Shown in pieces: positions 25,069-39,100 of a stretch of 64,000 nucleotides of DNA (positions are counted from its first letter, which is position 1; each line of letters begins with the position of its first letter). This DNA is from Rotaria macrura (Eukaryota > Rotifera > Eurotatoria > Philodinida > Philodinidae): assembly GCA_900239685.1 (NCBI GenBank), contig OENT01000671.1:1-64000 (forward strand), written 5' to 3'. The position numbers and the translations under genes are program-made. A model generated the notes under the pieces. It saw only the letters and a list, made by a program, of their open reading frames with translations, was not told where the DNA came from and did no database searches.

Positions 25069-26598
25069 CACGATTGTTCTTCTTTGTGTTTTGTTATTTG
25101 TTTATTTTTTCTTTCTGCTTTCCTATTCTTGGAAACGATTGTTTAGTACGTCGTGTGGTGGAAAAAAGAGGTACAGAACGGAGAAAGTATGTTGAAATGC
25201 ACTAATGAAAATGGTGTAAAAAATGTGTCACTGTCAGGAAATATAACTTCGAGAAAAAAGATTTAAAATTGTTTCTATTGGAATCTGTATTTTTATTTTT
25301 CAAAAAAATTTAGTTTCACTTGGGTGAGGTCGCCACATTAGTCACTATTGTTGATGAGATTGGTCGGACTGTCATAATCAAGCATGTGTGTTCAGTCAAA
25401 CCTTCAAAAATGATAAGAGAAAATAATAGTAAATTATTCTAATTCTTTACTCTTATAAGATAAAATAATTCGTTGAGAGTAAGAGATTCAAGACGAGAGA
25501 ACATTCTTACATAAATGTAACTGAGAGGATTCACAAAGTTCTTTTTGCTGAAAACAGAAAATGTGATTCGCAATAATCAGGATCAGTACTTGCTCATGAT
25601 GAAGTATCATCCCAAACCTATGATCATCACGATTCTCAAGAAAGGAAGATAGAAATTGATATGATGATCCACATAACTGTGAAAACTCAATCAATTTTTC
25701 TATAGACAAATGGTATAGTCAACGATAGCATCTTAAATGAAAGTACGTATCTGAAAACATAGAATTGCCATACTGTTTTACATATTGAAGGATCCTGTAT
25801 GCGTGATTGCATTCTATTTATGTACAATTTTTTCTTGTCTTTATGATAAAAATGTGGAATATTATCTATTGAATATGATGACGAGTAAATCAACTGATAT
25901 AAATGTGAAGCAGTACTAAAACTAGTTCTCAAGTAATGTAAAGAGATAGGTAAAAAGAAAAACATAGGAAGAAAACAATCTATCTTAAAATATCTTAGTT
26001 TTACCCAGTATACAATGATTTAAAATGATCATAAGATTCTCAATTCTTTTTCTATATCTTTTTCATCGTATCGATGTTTTCGTTTGGATGCATTTTTTAG
26101 ACAAACGCAATGCATTCATGAAAAAAACATTCACATGTCTTCCAGATACGTTTTTATACTAAAACCAATACTCAGATGACGACGGCGTCCCTTGATCGGA
26201 ATCCAGCTTGTTTCTTTGTCACGCTAGCCTTTAGGTGATAGATATCACTAAATGACACTTTCTAATTTCTATCTATCTGAACGATTTGATTTTGACATTG
26301 ACATACATTTCTAATAAACTATTTGTAACGAAAATATCAATTCATACAAATGATTTTCGTCTAAGTGCATTAGTGGATTTCGATTTCAATATACAGAAGA
26401 TGATTCATGCGACTGTGATTATAGACTTGCTAATGTTCAATCATTTATCGATCATTGATTGGATTATTGATATAGGCCAATCGAATTAAGTTCTTTAACC
26501 CCTTTGTGTATATGGATCTCTTTGTTATATTAATAAAACGTAAGATAAAGTGTTAACATATCGTCGAATATTTTCATTGATTTCTATTATAAATTCGA
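25069..26598. promoter_or_regulatory. Shared divergent promoter interval, TIF1-like and SETDB1 genes
   Basis: The two start codons face away from each other across 1.53 kb with no supportable gene between them. The interval must contain both 5' UTRs and core promoters. A locally GC-rich patch (GATGACGACGGCGTCC) lies near 26175. I cannot place a TATA box or start site with confidence. The minus-strand open frames at 25488-25965 and the plus frame at 26286-26489 look non-coding. Confidence 0.5.
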
Positions 26599-29500
26599 AT
26601 GCCTGTGGCTATTGATGTTGGCCAACGTGTGCTTGTCTATAATCCTTCACACGGATGGACACTAGCATATTTTGTCACTGCACAACAAACTAATGATAAT
26701 AAACTTCAAATACTAGTAATTGAAAAATATTTTCAATATCTTTTCTATGCATATCTAAACTGTTTGTTTTTTTCTTGTGTTCATCAATAGACATGTCGTT
26801 TATCCAATTGTCATCATAAAGCAACATCACAAGATCATTATCGTTATCCGCCAGAACGTGTTGCTTTGAACGATACAATAGGAAATAATCTAAATGTTGG
26901 CACACGTGTACTTTGCATGCCAAGTGGTGATGCTGACACATCAAGATATATTGATAAACCATTGCGTGGTATCATAGCTGAGCAACCATCATCGATTAAT
27001 AATCAACGTTATTTAATTTTTGCTGATAATGATTCACCATTTTATTTACGTTCAATAGCTATACATTTATTACTTGAATCACTATCTAATTATCTATCGA
27101 AAGTTGATTTAGGTACTAAACATTATATTGAAAATTATGTTTTAACATATCCAAAACGACGGCTTGTTAATGTTACAGTTAAAGATCATATTAATGTTGA
27201 ATTGAATGGACAATGGATTGATGCTATTATATCAAAAGTTGAAGGCAGTCTGATACGTATATTTCTTCCAATGTTAAATAAACATGAATGGCTCTATCGT
27301 GGTTCATTAAGATTGCAACCCTTATTTAATTCATTAGCATCGTATGAACCACCATGTAAACGTTTAGCTTTAGATAAAGATATTAGAATTGATAATAAAT
27401 GTCATTTTCTTTTAATACCATTAAATCAAGGATGGAAAAGACAAATACGTAATGATTTAGGTACGATCGTGTATATATCACCATGTGGACAGATGTTAAC
27501 CGATGCTGAACGTTTACAAAGTTATCTATTTCAAATTGATTCTAAATTAAATATTAAACAATTCTCATTCGACATGAATTGTCGTGTAACACAAAAATTC
27601 ATATCACCAAAGAAGGCTTTCATACAAATTGAAGATTATTCCTATGAACATGAAAAAGTACCATTGATGTTAGTAAATGAATATGATTCAACATTACCGA
27701 AAACATTCGAATATATAAATGATAGAGTACCATTCACATCGGATGTAGTTATTGATAAAACTACAATACAAGGTTGTTCATGTTTAGATGGATGTTTAGA
27801 TACAACACGATGTGCTTGCTGGAGAAAAACCTACGATGCTATTATTGAATCACATTATTATGAAGATTTAATTGGAGAATTAAAAGAAATATTTGATGAT
27901 GATGATGATAATTTAGATAATATGAGATTTTATCTATACGAAGCTCTAGCAAAACGAAATTTTGGGTATAAACATGGACGATTGTTAGAAAAGATTCATT
28001 CAGGTATGTACATGCTAGAAAATATTCTTATTAAGACGTTATCAGTGATTCATACCGTCGTGCATATCATTTTCTTTTCTGATGAGTGTCCAGCGATTGT
28101 TTTGAATCTAATTCTCATTATTCTTGATCACGTTTTGTTGTAAAATTAGATTGATCTGTATGAGCATGAACTTATTCACAAAAAAAATCATCATGATTAT
28201 TTGAAATAGAAACGAGCGTTGCCAGTTCTGTGTCTTATCATGACACATGGCATCAATGAAAGTGTGGATCTAATTTTTTTTCGAATTAGTAACCGTGTTT
28301 TACAAAATTTTGCATTATACTAATAAAGAAATCTATCACTAGTAGTTATAAGAGCATGAGTTTTTATGAAAGAGTTCTGTGCTTTGTTTATTAATAGAAC
28401 TCGTTGCAGAATTCAATTACAGAATATTACTGACATGACTATTTTTTGTATTAAACATGAAAATTTCATTCCTATGGGTCATTAAATAGCCATGTCAATT
28501 TTTCACATGTGGAGGAATGAAATAAATATTACGAATTTATAAAAATGAATTTTTTTTTCCATAGATTTTATGATCCATTGATAATGTTAAGTCGTTAGTA
28601 CCATATTGTTTGTTTGAGAATATTTGCGACTTCAAGATTTAATAATCGATAGTTACATCATTTATTAGCTAGAATGTGAAAATTTTTTTAAAGTTTTATT
28701 CAGTAGATAAAGCCATGAAAGTTAACAATGGTTTCTGAGCATAGGTCATCTATTGTTTTGTTTTCTCATTATGCAGGTATCTATGAATGTAATGGAAAAT
28801 GTAAATGTGATTCTCGATGTACAAATCGATGTGTACAATTTGGCTTGAATACACTTCTACAAATCTATAATACATCGGAAAAAGGTTGGGGTGTACGAAC
28901 TCTATATGATTTACCAGCTGGTACATTCTTAAGTTTTTATGCTGGCGAAATTCTCAATGATGAAGATGCTAATCGACGTGGTGTACAGAAAAATATGGGT
29001 GATGTTTATTTTACAGCTTTGGATTTCGTTGCATCATTAAATCCATCATCAAGGAAACCAAGACCTATGATGAATATGAATAATGTTAATCATATTGAAA
29101 ATATGAATGTATATTCAGATATACAACAACATAATGGAAGTCAGTATTGATATTTTCATTTTTTTGAAGTATATCTTAATTTTGATTTGAAATTAAGATG
29201 GTCGTACATATTTTGAAGAAGAAAATATTCCAATCGAAAAAACGAAAGCATTTCTTGAATATCAACAAGCTAATTATGATCCCGGTATATTTGTTATGGA
29301 TGCACATCTTAAAGGAAATGTATCGAGATTTTATAATCATTCATGCTCACCGAATGTTTTTGTTCAAAATGTATTTATTGAATCGTGGGATGTACGATTT
29401 CCTTGGGTAGCTTTTTTTACAGCTACAAATATTAAAGCTGGTACGGAACTTGTTTGGGATTATTCATATGAAGTAAGCTAAACAAATAGAGTTGTTTTCA

Positions 29501-29602
29501 TGACTACATTTTTGTTCTTCTTTCATATAGGTTGATACTGTTGAAAATCGTGTTTTACATTGTCGTTGTGGTTCAGATGAATGTCGTCATCGATTACTTT
29601 AA
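26599..29602 (+). CDS. SETDB1: SETDB1/eggless-type histone H3K9 methyltransferase
   Basis: Five exons: 26599-26715, 26791-28003, 28777-29139, 29198-29472 and 29531-29602, giving 679 codons plus stop. The N-terminus carries Tudor-like segments (VGQRVLVYNPSHGW; VGTRVLCMP). An MBD follows near 253-273 with GWKRQIR and VYISPCG, then a pre-SET Cys cluster (CSCLDGC near 368, CNGKCKCDSRC), a SET domain (GWGVRTL, FYAGEI, RFYNHSCSPNVFVQN, WDYSYE) and post-SET CRCGSDEC up to the last residue. Tudor-MBD-pre-SET-SET-post-SET is diagnostic for SETDB1, which makes H3K9me3 in heterochromatin and on silenced transposons. The SET domain has the family's insertion, but only about 60 residues long here against several hundred in human SETDB1, so the whole protein is about half the usual length. 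Intron 28004-28776 is unusually long. Confidence 0.94.
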
Positions 29603-31485
29603 TTCTTTTTGTGGTTTTTTTTGTCGTTTATAGTTGTCTTCCACTTTGTTCATCGAATATTCTTGACTGTATCTTGGAAGAAAAAATGACTCTGCTTTTC
29701 TTTTTTTCCTCCTGTATGAGCGCTATTGTATAGAGAATATATATATATATATACATATATACAAAAGAAGACGCATGAAAATATTAGTAGATAATTTTAT
29801 TAAATGTATTGATGTATATAACAATGATAAAGAAATTCTTTCGTTTTTCAACAAAGTCCGATAGAGAAAATTCCACGAGCATAAAAAGGAATTCGAATAA
29901 CTAAAAGGTCTTCGTGTGAGTATGACATTGTTGTTCGGCTTGATTTTGGTTGCTGGGAAAGGAGCAACTATACGAATTCTGCAGTAGAATGAAATATTCG
30001 TATTATGCAAATTTATACATATGTGTCTATACATATATTGAGTTAACAATAGCTAGTGCCACTTGCCCATGGTATTGATTCTCACTCAAAAGGCTACGAA
30101 TTTGTCTGCTGAAGTTCTTCGATTCTGAAAAATATACTGTTTCATAGTCGAATCTTATGTAAAGGTAATGTATTGGTGAGATGGAGACTGGAAAAAAAAA
30201 GAAAACAGATTCTTAAATTTGCATTCTGAATCAAGGTTTGACGAAACATGTTTCAATATCAGAGAAACAGATCAGTTAAGTACATGTTTATACTGCAAAC
30301 CTTTCCATGGTATGCGATGTTTAATCGATATATTATCGTCTATACTGTCTGCTATTGTTCAGATCTAATTCATATGTAATAAATAATTCGTTATGAAATT
30401 TTCATGGCATTTTTCTGTTATTGATCAAACGTAAGTCTTGAATGAAGATGAAAACAAAGAATTTGTTATTCTATCGTAGTTCTTTTTGGAGTCATTACAA
30501 ACTTGCTTTTCTTTCACAATCAATCGTAAATAATATAATAATCAATGTTTATTGTTGGTTTTTATTCTTATTGATTTCAACATTGGATTAAGTTTATAGT
30601 TACAATGTATATAATTAGCTTTCGATTTCTTTTTCTGTGTCGTGGCGTAGCCCCTTTTGAAGTTGAATATAATTAAAACTCGTTTTTTTTTCTATCAATC
30701 CATAGAAACACAATTTTACAATACATATTTATGATTGTTCTTCGGCGATCGAGCTGCGTATAATCATCATTTCATATACAAATAAAATGCAAGCTTGTCA
30801 CATCGAAATATGTCATAGATGAAAGGTAGAACAAATCCTTGATTCAATGTAATTTGTATACTTGAACAAAATAATTTTCTAGAGAGTTTTTCAAAATATT
30901 TTATGTGCACTAGAGAAAATAGGCTCTTTCCTACAATCATTTTATATTCGTTTGAGAACTTTTTTTGTAATGTAAAGAGTTTTACATATGTTATATCATG
31001 ATAATGAATTGATTCAAAGTTCAGATACAAAATAAAAATACTTGATTAATTAAATTTGAAAATTTTTGTTAATCGTTCATGTTTAGTAAGTTGATCAGTA
31101 TGAAAATCATTATAACAAATCAAAACTAGGTTAATCAGCAGAATGGTAACGAATTTCTAAGTGATCATCTTGAGTTATAAAATATTTGAAGAAGTGTATA
31201 CAAGTTCAATATGATGAAAAGCAGGTTTCAAGTATCATAAGGACTCTTCTATTCATTTTTAGTGATCTATTTTTGTAATAAAATACTTTTGTTTTGAAAT
31301 CAACTCTCCCACGCATGAAATTTATAGAATAATTACAGTTGACGAAGTAGAAATGCTTGATTGAAATCTATTGTTTTAGATCTGTTAATACAAATAAGAA
31401 CATATTGGCCAAAACGAGTTTTCTCTACAGTAATTAATTAAACATACTGATAACACTCTATTAAAGAAAATCTTTTGTACATACG
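29603..31485. other. Spacer without recognisable gene
   Basis: AT-rich interval downstream of SETDB1 and upstream of the Roco gene, with a TA microsatellite at about 29738-29760. The minus-strand frames at 29723-30049 and 30767-31030 lack any recognisable signature. The 3' UTR of SETDB1 and the promoter of the Roco gene should be here. Confidence 0.5.
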
Positions 31486-34400
31486 ATGACAACAGATGAT
31501 GACAATGATCTTACATCGTCAGAGCTATCTGATGCAGCATTATTTTTCGGTGCAGGCACATCTGGTGTTCGTCATCTTTTTCCTATTCATCTAACTGATA
31601 CTGATATGAGTGATGATTTATTTTGTCGTTCAATATCAAATTTACGTTTTCATCTTCCAGCGACTAAATGTTCGAGCCTTGAAATGATTCGTAATATATG
31701 TTCAACTGTTCAAACATTAGAACATTTAGACATTAGTGAAAATGAGCTCGAGAATTTACCAATAGAACTTGGTTCACTTATTCATCTGCAAACATTAAAT
31801 TGTTCACATAATAAACTTACGAATATAGATGATAAATTTGAGAAAATCAATCGATTAAAACGACTCGATATATCCTACAATAATTTCAAATGTTTACCCA
31901 CGGTTATTTATACATTTAAAGACTTGGTACGATTGAGTTGTGAATATAATTCTATTAAAATAATCGATGGAGATCTATTGAATCTTAAATTTTTAAAAAT
32001 TCTTGTTCTTGATCATAATCAAATTCAAACATTTGATAACATGGATTTTAGTATCATCAAACAACTTGAATGTATTCATATTGCTCATAATCAATTGATC
32101 AAATTTCCATATAATCTTCACAAATTAAACTATTTAAAATATGTTAATCTGTCTCATAATCGTGTGACAAATTTTCCAGTTGAATTATTACTCATCAATA
32201 CACTTGATGTTTTAAATCTTAGTCACAATTGTCTGACACAATTATCACCATTGCCTGATATTTATAAACGAACGACAACTATGTTTTCAATCGATTTATC
32301 ATTCAATCAATTAACGAAATTTTACGAATATCTTCTTCTGATTTCTTCAAAAGTTGATCTATCATATAATAAAATTCAATCATTATCAAACGATGCAATA
32401 CGAACATTAAATCATGCGATGATGAGTCAACGTGAATTAATCATAAGTAATAATCCATTGATACAACCAACGATTCTAAATGCAATTCTTAAAGAAGAAA
32501 CTAAAAATACAAGACATGCCATGGAAGCAGCACGTACTTGTTTCGAAGAACAGAAAATCGATGATATTGTTGCACAAGGTTTTAAAATATATATTACTGG
32601 TTGTAAGAGTAGTGGCAAATCATCATTAGCATATTGTCTAGAAGGATATAGACCGTTGATAGATGACATCAAAGACGAAAGATTGCTTAATAGTAAACAA
32701 TACAAAGAAATTTTCAATAGACATCATAATTCCTTTTCTTTTTTTGCTTTAGTTCTTCAGTTTGAATTTTATTTCTCGGAGACTCATAAAACAAGAGAAT
32801 CAATTGATCGAATAAAGTTTAAACAAGAACAGAAAACTCCTTCAAGTACTTCATTGGAAACAATCGAATCTCTTCCCATGACAATATATGATTTTACTGG
32901 CTCATCGGAATATTATCAATATATGTCACCGTTTATTGATTCAAATGCTCTTCATCTACTTTGTATTCATGCAATAGATTTTGATAGATTTACTCCGAGA
33001 AATATTGAAGATGTTTTTGATGAGACACTGGATCTTGCGCCGTATTCAACTATAAAACAATTATTTGAACTATTACAAATTCTCTTTGAAATAATCGTTC
33101 CAACAAATCCTATTATTGTATTACCGATCGTCACATGCATCGATCTATATGAGAAACAACCAAAACAGGATACGTAAGAGATCGAAATGAACAATTGTTT
33201 AATTCATTCAGAATATTTTTATTTTGATATAGAAATCAACTATTAGATAGAATCAATAGATTCTTTCAACTTTATCTTCAATATCGTACAAATAGAATTA
33301 AAGATGAAATCGAAAAAATTCATTCATATCAAACAATATCATTTGCATATTCGGAACGTCTGAAAATTTTTAGTTCTCTTCTCAATTTTAACATAACTAT
33401 TGAATCTTGTCATGCAATAAGTTCATTAACATATCAAGGTATTCACGAACTTAATTCTAAAATTCAAGATATTATTACAACACAACATACAATATTTCCT
33501 CGTATCAATAGAATTTTTCCAACACTTTGGATTGCAACTAATCGATATATTGAATCCTTAGCTGATCATTTACCTGTACCATATCTTCAATGGGAAAATT
33601 TTACAAATCATATTATCAATAAACATGGACTTTCAGATATAATCGATGATATAGCTGTGTCATTGTGTGATGAAGGAAAAATTCTAATTCTAAATGAAAT
33701 TTGTACAAAAAATCGTATTGTTTTTCTTCGACCATTATGGTTAGGAGATCTTGTATCATCATTATTTCATCATGATAAATTTTCTGTATCAACCTATCAA
33801 TCATATAGAAAAGAATATCAACAATATGGCCGTTTACATTCTGAACTTATTCATTCTTTATGGTATAATTTATTACATGAAAAACAATATTTCTATCAAG
33901 TATGGAATGTATTAATGCGTTATTTATTAATTGCATATCCAAAAACGAATAGAAAACAATTGAAAAATCTTTTTAATAGTGATGATAAAAATGAAATGAA
34001 ATTTGATTATGTTATTGTTCCATGTTATTTGCCATTGATTGATCAAAATCAATGTAATGAAGAGAAGAAATATTTTAATAAAACATTTTTAAATCGAGTT
34101 CATGTATGTTATAAAAGTTCTATGTTTCCAGCCGGATTTTTTCATCGATATTCTGTTTTAACTACGTTAAAATCAGATATTATTTATACAAAACATTGGA
34201 ATAATTTTATTAGTGGTGAACATAAAGAAAAACAAGTTACGTAAGTTAATCAATCAAAGAAAAAATATATTAAATTCAATTTCGATGTATATATTAGATT
34301 TATTTTATTAGATTTCTCATCGAAACAAATCATCATACATATATAGATTTTTATTGTGGAACAAATATCACTGAACAACCATTTGATAATATATGGCATG

Positions 34401-36115
34401 TGCTTATGTTAATGCTAAATTTTTTCGAAGAAATGTTCAAAGTTTTAACTCCAAGTAAATTTTTATTGATTATAAAATGTCAATAATACGTTAGTTGAGT
34501 TGGATCTTTATTCTCATAGTTCGACGAGTTATTTATGTATATATATTTATATGTTCGTTTCAAATTATTAGTTTGAGAACATTCATATTATAGTATGATA
34601 GTTAAACGTCATCACTATACTGACTTCGATGTATTCCCATCGGCAATACACCTGGAAAGAATATTCATGATATATGAAATGCATTATCATTGCTTAAATA
34701 TATTTCATTCTAATATGTTAACTATCGTTTTATTAAAAGAATTTCTTTAGATATGTACTCAAAGGTAAATAGATTTAAATAGTAACTATAATTATATAAT
34801 TTCTAAAACAATCTTATAGATCATATGTCATCACCGTGAGTATAACACAATAACTATCGAATATTTGAACTTGAATTGAGTGTTACAACGAGAGAAAAAT
34901 CCTATGCATAGTCTATATTAAAAATAAATTTTTGATTGTGAGGCAAATACAAGATAGTTTAGTAGTAAACAATTGCAACTGTAGAAACTTGATGATAATT
35001 AAATTTGACTTTAGAGTATGAAGATATTTCTGAATATGATATTTATACATTGCAATATTGAGAAATAGTGTTAGCATAATCTCAATAGAATTAATATGTG
35101 AAACATGATATGCAAAAGTGTTCTTATTAATCACACAGCTGCTGTTTCATTCTTTACATTTTCTGGCATATTTCTTGATCAAACGTATAATTAATCGTGC
35201 AATAATGAAGTAATACATACATCAAAGTTAGACGTCATTAATATAGATAATCTTCGGTTTTCTATAAGAAACGTCTATCAAACCATTTGGGGATAGAAGA
35301 CAACAACTGCATATTCTCAACATATTTCAAGATTACTGAAAGACATGTCTGGTTATATTTGTTTATCGTGTTGAAAGATATACGATAATATCTCAATAAT
35401 TACACGAATAGGCAATATTCTTTCCATCTATCTAGCTAAGAGAATAAATATCGAGGTTAAATACACATGATACGTTCGACTAAATTTGTAATTGCGTTTG
35501 TTTTTCCAAATTTAATCTCTATGTGAATGAACATTGACAAAATATGTCGATGTGACAGTTTCATATGTAACTCGAGGAAATCCTATTGAACAATGAGAAG
35601 AAAAATTCACTCAAATTTCATATTCTAGACATTGTTAGAAAAGACTAAACCTAATTTTGATGTTCATTCTTCTTTGAAGATAATCAATTTAATCGTTATG
35701 TTGTTTGTCCATGTTGCAATGAATATTCATTTATGGTACAGATCGAATTTTGCTTCTATTTTTGTATTTTCGAAAACAAAAAATAAAACATTTCATTGTT
35801 TAGGGTGAATGGACAACACCGAAAGAATTACAAAGTTTGAAAGTAAAATATTGTCCATCATGTGGACAAGATGTTGATACTCGTTATCTTATACAACCCA
35901 ATGAAAAAAAACGACGAAGTAAAATAAAACAAGCAACGAACAAGTTTTCTTATTTATTATCTTATTCGTCTTTTGTTTTTGTTTTTATTAAATTAGATGA
36001 AGAACTTTTGCAAAAGATTCGAGAACGAAAAGCAAATAATTCAAAGAAAAATTCAAATGATCTATCATTATCAACAACAACAGATACGAATCATTTATCT
36101 GTACCATCAGTATAA
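31486..36115 (+). CDS. LRR-ROC-COR (Roco family) GTPase without kinase domain
   Basis: Six exons: 31486-33173, 33233-34240, 34312-34454, 35680-35735, 35804-35918 and 35997-36115, giving 1042 codons plus stop. Leucine-rich repeats fill about residues 65-330 (LEHLDISENELENLP and similar). A ROC GTPase follows with P-loop GCKSSGKSS near 372, a DxxG-like DFTGSSEYY and a TCID in the NKxD position. A COR domain occupies about 570-960. No kinase domain is present, so it is like MFHAS1 or ROCO scaffolds rather than LRRK. The C-terminus carries two CxxC pairs (CPCC and CPSCG) that look like a zinc ribbon, then a basic Ser/Asn-rich tail. The last intron (78 bp) is a multiple of three with no stop, so its retention would also give an intact protein. 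Roco proteins act as dimeric GTPase scaffolds in signalling; the partner is unknown. Intron 34455-35679 is 1.2 kb. Confidence 0.88.
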
Positions 36116-39100
36116 ATTAACGATATTTCTCTTTTCCGATAAACTGTACGATAACACAAATACTGTATAAACAATTATGGATAATTATGCAGATTTCACG
36201 AAACGTCAAATCTATATTTAGACCAATTACTTCATATATAATTGTATTGAAAATAGAGAATTGATCAAAATTACAAACTAAACCGATATGAATAGCCCGA
36301 AGGAATAAAGTCAAATAAATCTTTTTTGAGAACAAATTTAACTTCAAATCAAACCAAAAATTCAACAATAAGCATATATTTGATTTATAAAACAGAACAA
36401 GCTGGCACAAATCAGTTCTATCGACATCATTAGAGACTATTATTTATTATTCGGGAAAATGTCTCATTTTCTATCTATATAAATTCATGTGAGGTAATTG
36501 TTTCTAAATATAGAGTTGATATCATGTCTGTCATGAAGTTCAATTGTGATTTATTTTATTTTATTTTTTTAAATGAAATGATACTACAATGAATTATGTT
36601 TCATTAAAACTTCTTCCATAACAGGTCGATATGCTCTTAAAACAAAAACATAATCTAGTACATTACGTGTCAATAATTAAGTCATGAGAATTTTTAAAAT
36701 TTAAAAATTTTTACAACAGCGAAATCGGCATGGATCTGATGTACTCACAGTAGGAAAGCGTCTACTTATGTTTAGTCGATGACAGCAAAAATCAATTTCA
36801 TATCACGCGATTTCATACTGAAAAAAAAGTTAATATCAATTTGGAACACATTTAACCTAACACGCTAAAGCATCAGATATATCTATATATATATATATAC
36901 ATAAACAGAGGTGGATATTGCATTGTTAAACGAAAAAGAAGAAGAAGGAGAAGAATAGATTTCTATGCTCATAATTCATGTTTATTAATAAACGGATATA
37001 ATCAATTACGGTTAACATTCATAATCTTTTGATCTTTATTAAAAAGTATAACTTAAATTACAGTTCATTTCACGGATCATTATTCTGAAGCACCTGCAAA
37101 AAACAACAAGAAATTAGTGGTTTCCGTATGTATTTTACTATTTTAGATAATTACGCTCACTATAAACATTTTCACTGTTTAGTTTCAGCTAGGAGTACGT
37201 GCATTACATACTTACTAGATGTGTTTTATCACTTGAGTTTGTTCTGTCTATCATATTGATTGACAATTGGTAAAGTTACTGATAGAATTAGTGTTCTCTC
37301 TCTCTCTCTCTCTCTTGTGTATGCATAGCAGATGAAGATCATTGCATGATAATGATTCTGTCCTTGTGTTCGACTTTTCAATAATGATACAGATAACTAG
37401 TGCTATTTTTTTTTGTGTTTTGACTATCAGTAGCAACTGTGATACGTGTCACATTACCATATATGTTGATAACTTTATATTCATTCCAAAAATAAAAGAC
37501 AGGTGACGTATCTAGATGAATGTTGACATTTGAGAAATGCCATGATGAATATTTTTCTTCCGAGCGACTGGCTAGATATTATGCGTTAAGTAATCGTAAG
37601 ACACAACGACAGTTTTCATCATAAAAACAGAGAGTAAGCAATGCATTAAGTTTTCTTATCCTTTTTGTTTCTTTGCTAGTTTTTCATTTATATAATTTTG
37701 ACTAATGTGTATTCTTGTGTGTCTATCTGTAATTCTATGCTAAATTATAAACTCAGCAAAGAGTGCATTTGAGTTTGAATGAAACATTAATAAATTTAAC
37801 AGAATATTTAGTCGTAAGAAAATAGACTATAGTTATTAATCTTTTTGCCTTGTATGTTTTCTTCCGCTGGTAATGACACTTTGGGAATTGAACTAGGCTC
37901 GGTTGAATTAGCCTCTAATAAAATGCTAATAGAATTTCATTGAAAACTTGTTTTCATATTTGAATTAATTATTGTCAATAGATTTGTTTTTTTCTTAATC
38001 TCCGTTTAATGACTATTAATTAGAATTTAACACAATTGGTTTTTGAAGTATTCTCGTTTTTAAAAAAAGAAAGACTTACTTCAATTTGATATTTAATATT
38101 ATATTGTATTTTATTCTATTGAAGGAAACAAATTTAAAATGACGAAAAAACTATAGTGTTTCTGTTAGTGATCGTTTCTATCATAGAACCTAGAATATAG
38201 TGGATAGCATTTGAAAAAGAAAACTGATAGACAATAGACTAAATCACTTATGACAGGCTGTGTAGGTCCGGAGAAAAAAAAAGAAACTGAATAGAGGTTG
38301 TAGTAGCATTATTTGTATACGAAAAAGAAAAGAATGGGAAATTGGGTAGAAAATCAATGTGTCAGTCGTTCTATGGCATGCATTATGACAAAAAAAGTGA
38401 AAGAAACTAGCAGATTTTTTTTCTTTTTTGTCGACTAATATAATGTTATTATCAATCTTATTTTGTGATCTCAGTACTGATACATAAACATCTTTTGTAT
38501 TTTCTCTTTCTCTTTTTTTTTCCTTCGTCTCCTTTTGTTGGTAAATCGAAAGAGGATGTATTGAATTCAACAGTATGGAATCTCACTTCAATTATGAAGC
38601 TCGATAATCGTCCAGACGGCATACGATTAGTTTGTTAGAATGTAATCAAGTGAGAGCTAAAGTATAAGATTCACTCGTCCGTTATATTCATCTCGTCCAA
38701 CACATCTTCTCAATCACAATGGCTTCATTTCTGTAATGTTTCAAAATATCAAGAAAAGAAGATGCCATAATTTATATTCCGAGTTCTGAACAATTTTCTT
38801 CGGTTTCTTTGTTTTACATATTCTTTCCGTTGAAAACAACAAGAGCACGGTTCACAATGTATGAAGAATACGGGTGAGTTTCTATCAGAATGCTAATTAA
38901 GTATGTCTTAAGACATAGATAAATAAGAGATACCATCGAACAGCTTGTCAGGTCTTGCCTTCTATAATATAAAAACAAGAAGGGAATTGGAAAATAGAGA
39001 TAGAAAGGAAGAGCAAACAACTATTAATCTGTGTCATTGTCAAAGAAACTGGTATGTTTTTTACTTGTCACAATTCTTCTCTTTTTTCGTATCTCAAGAT

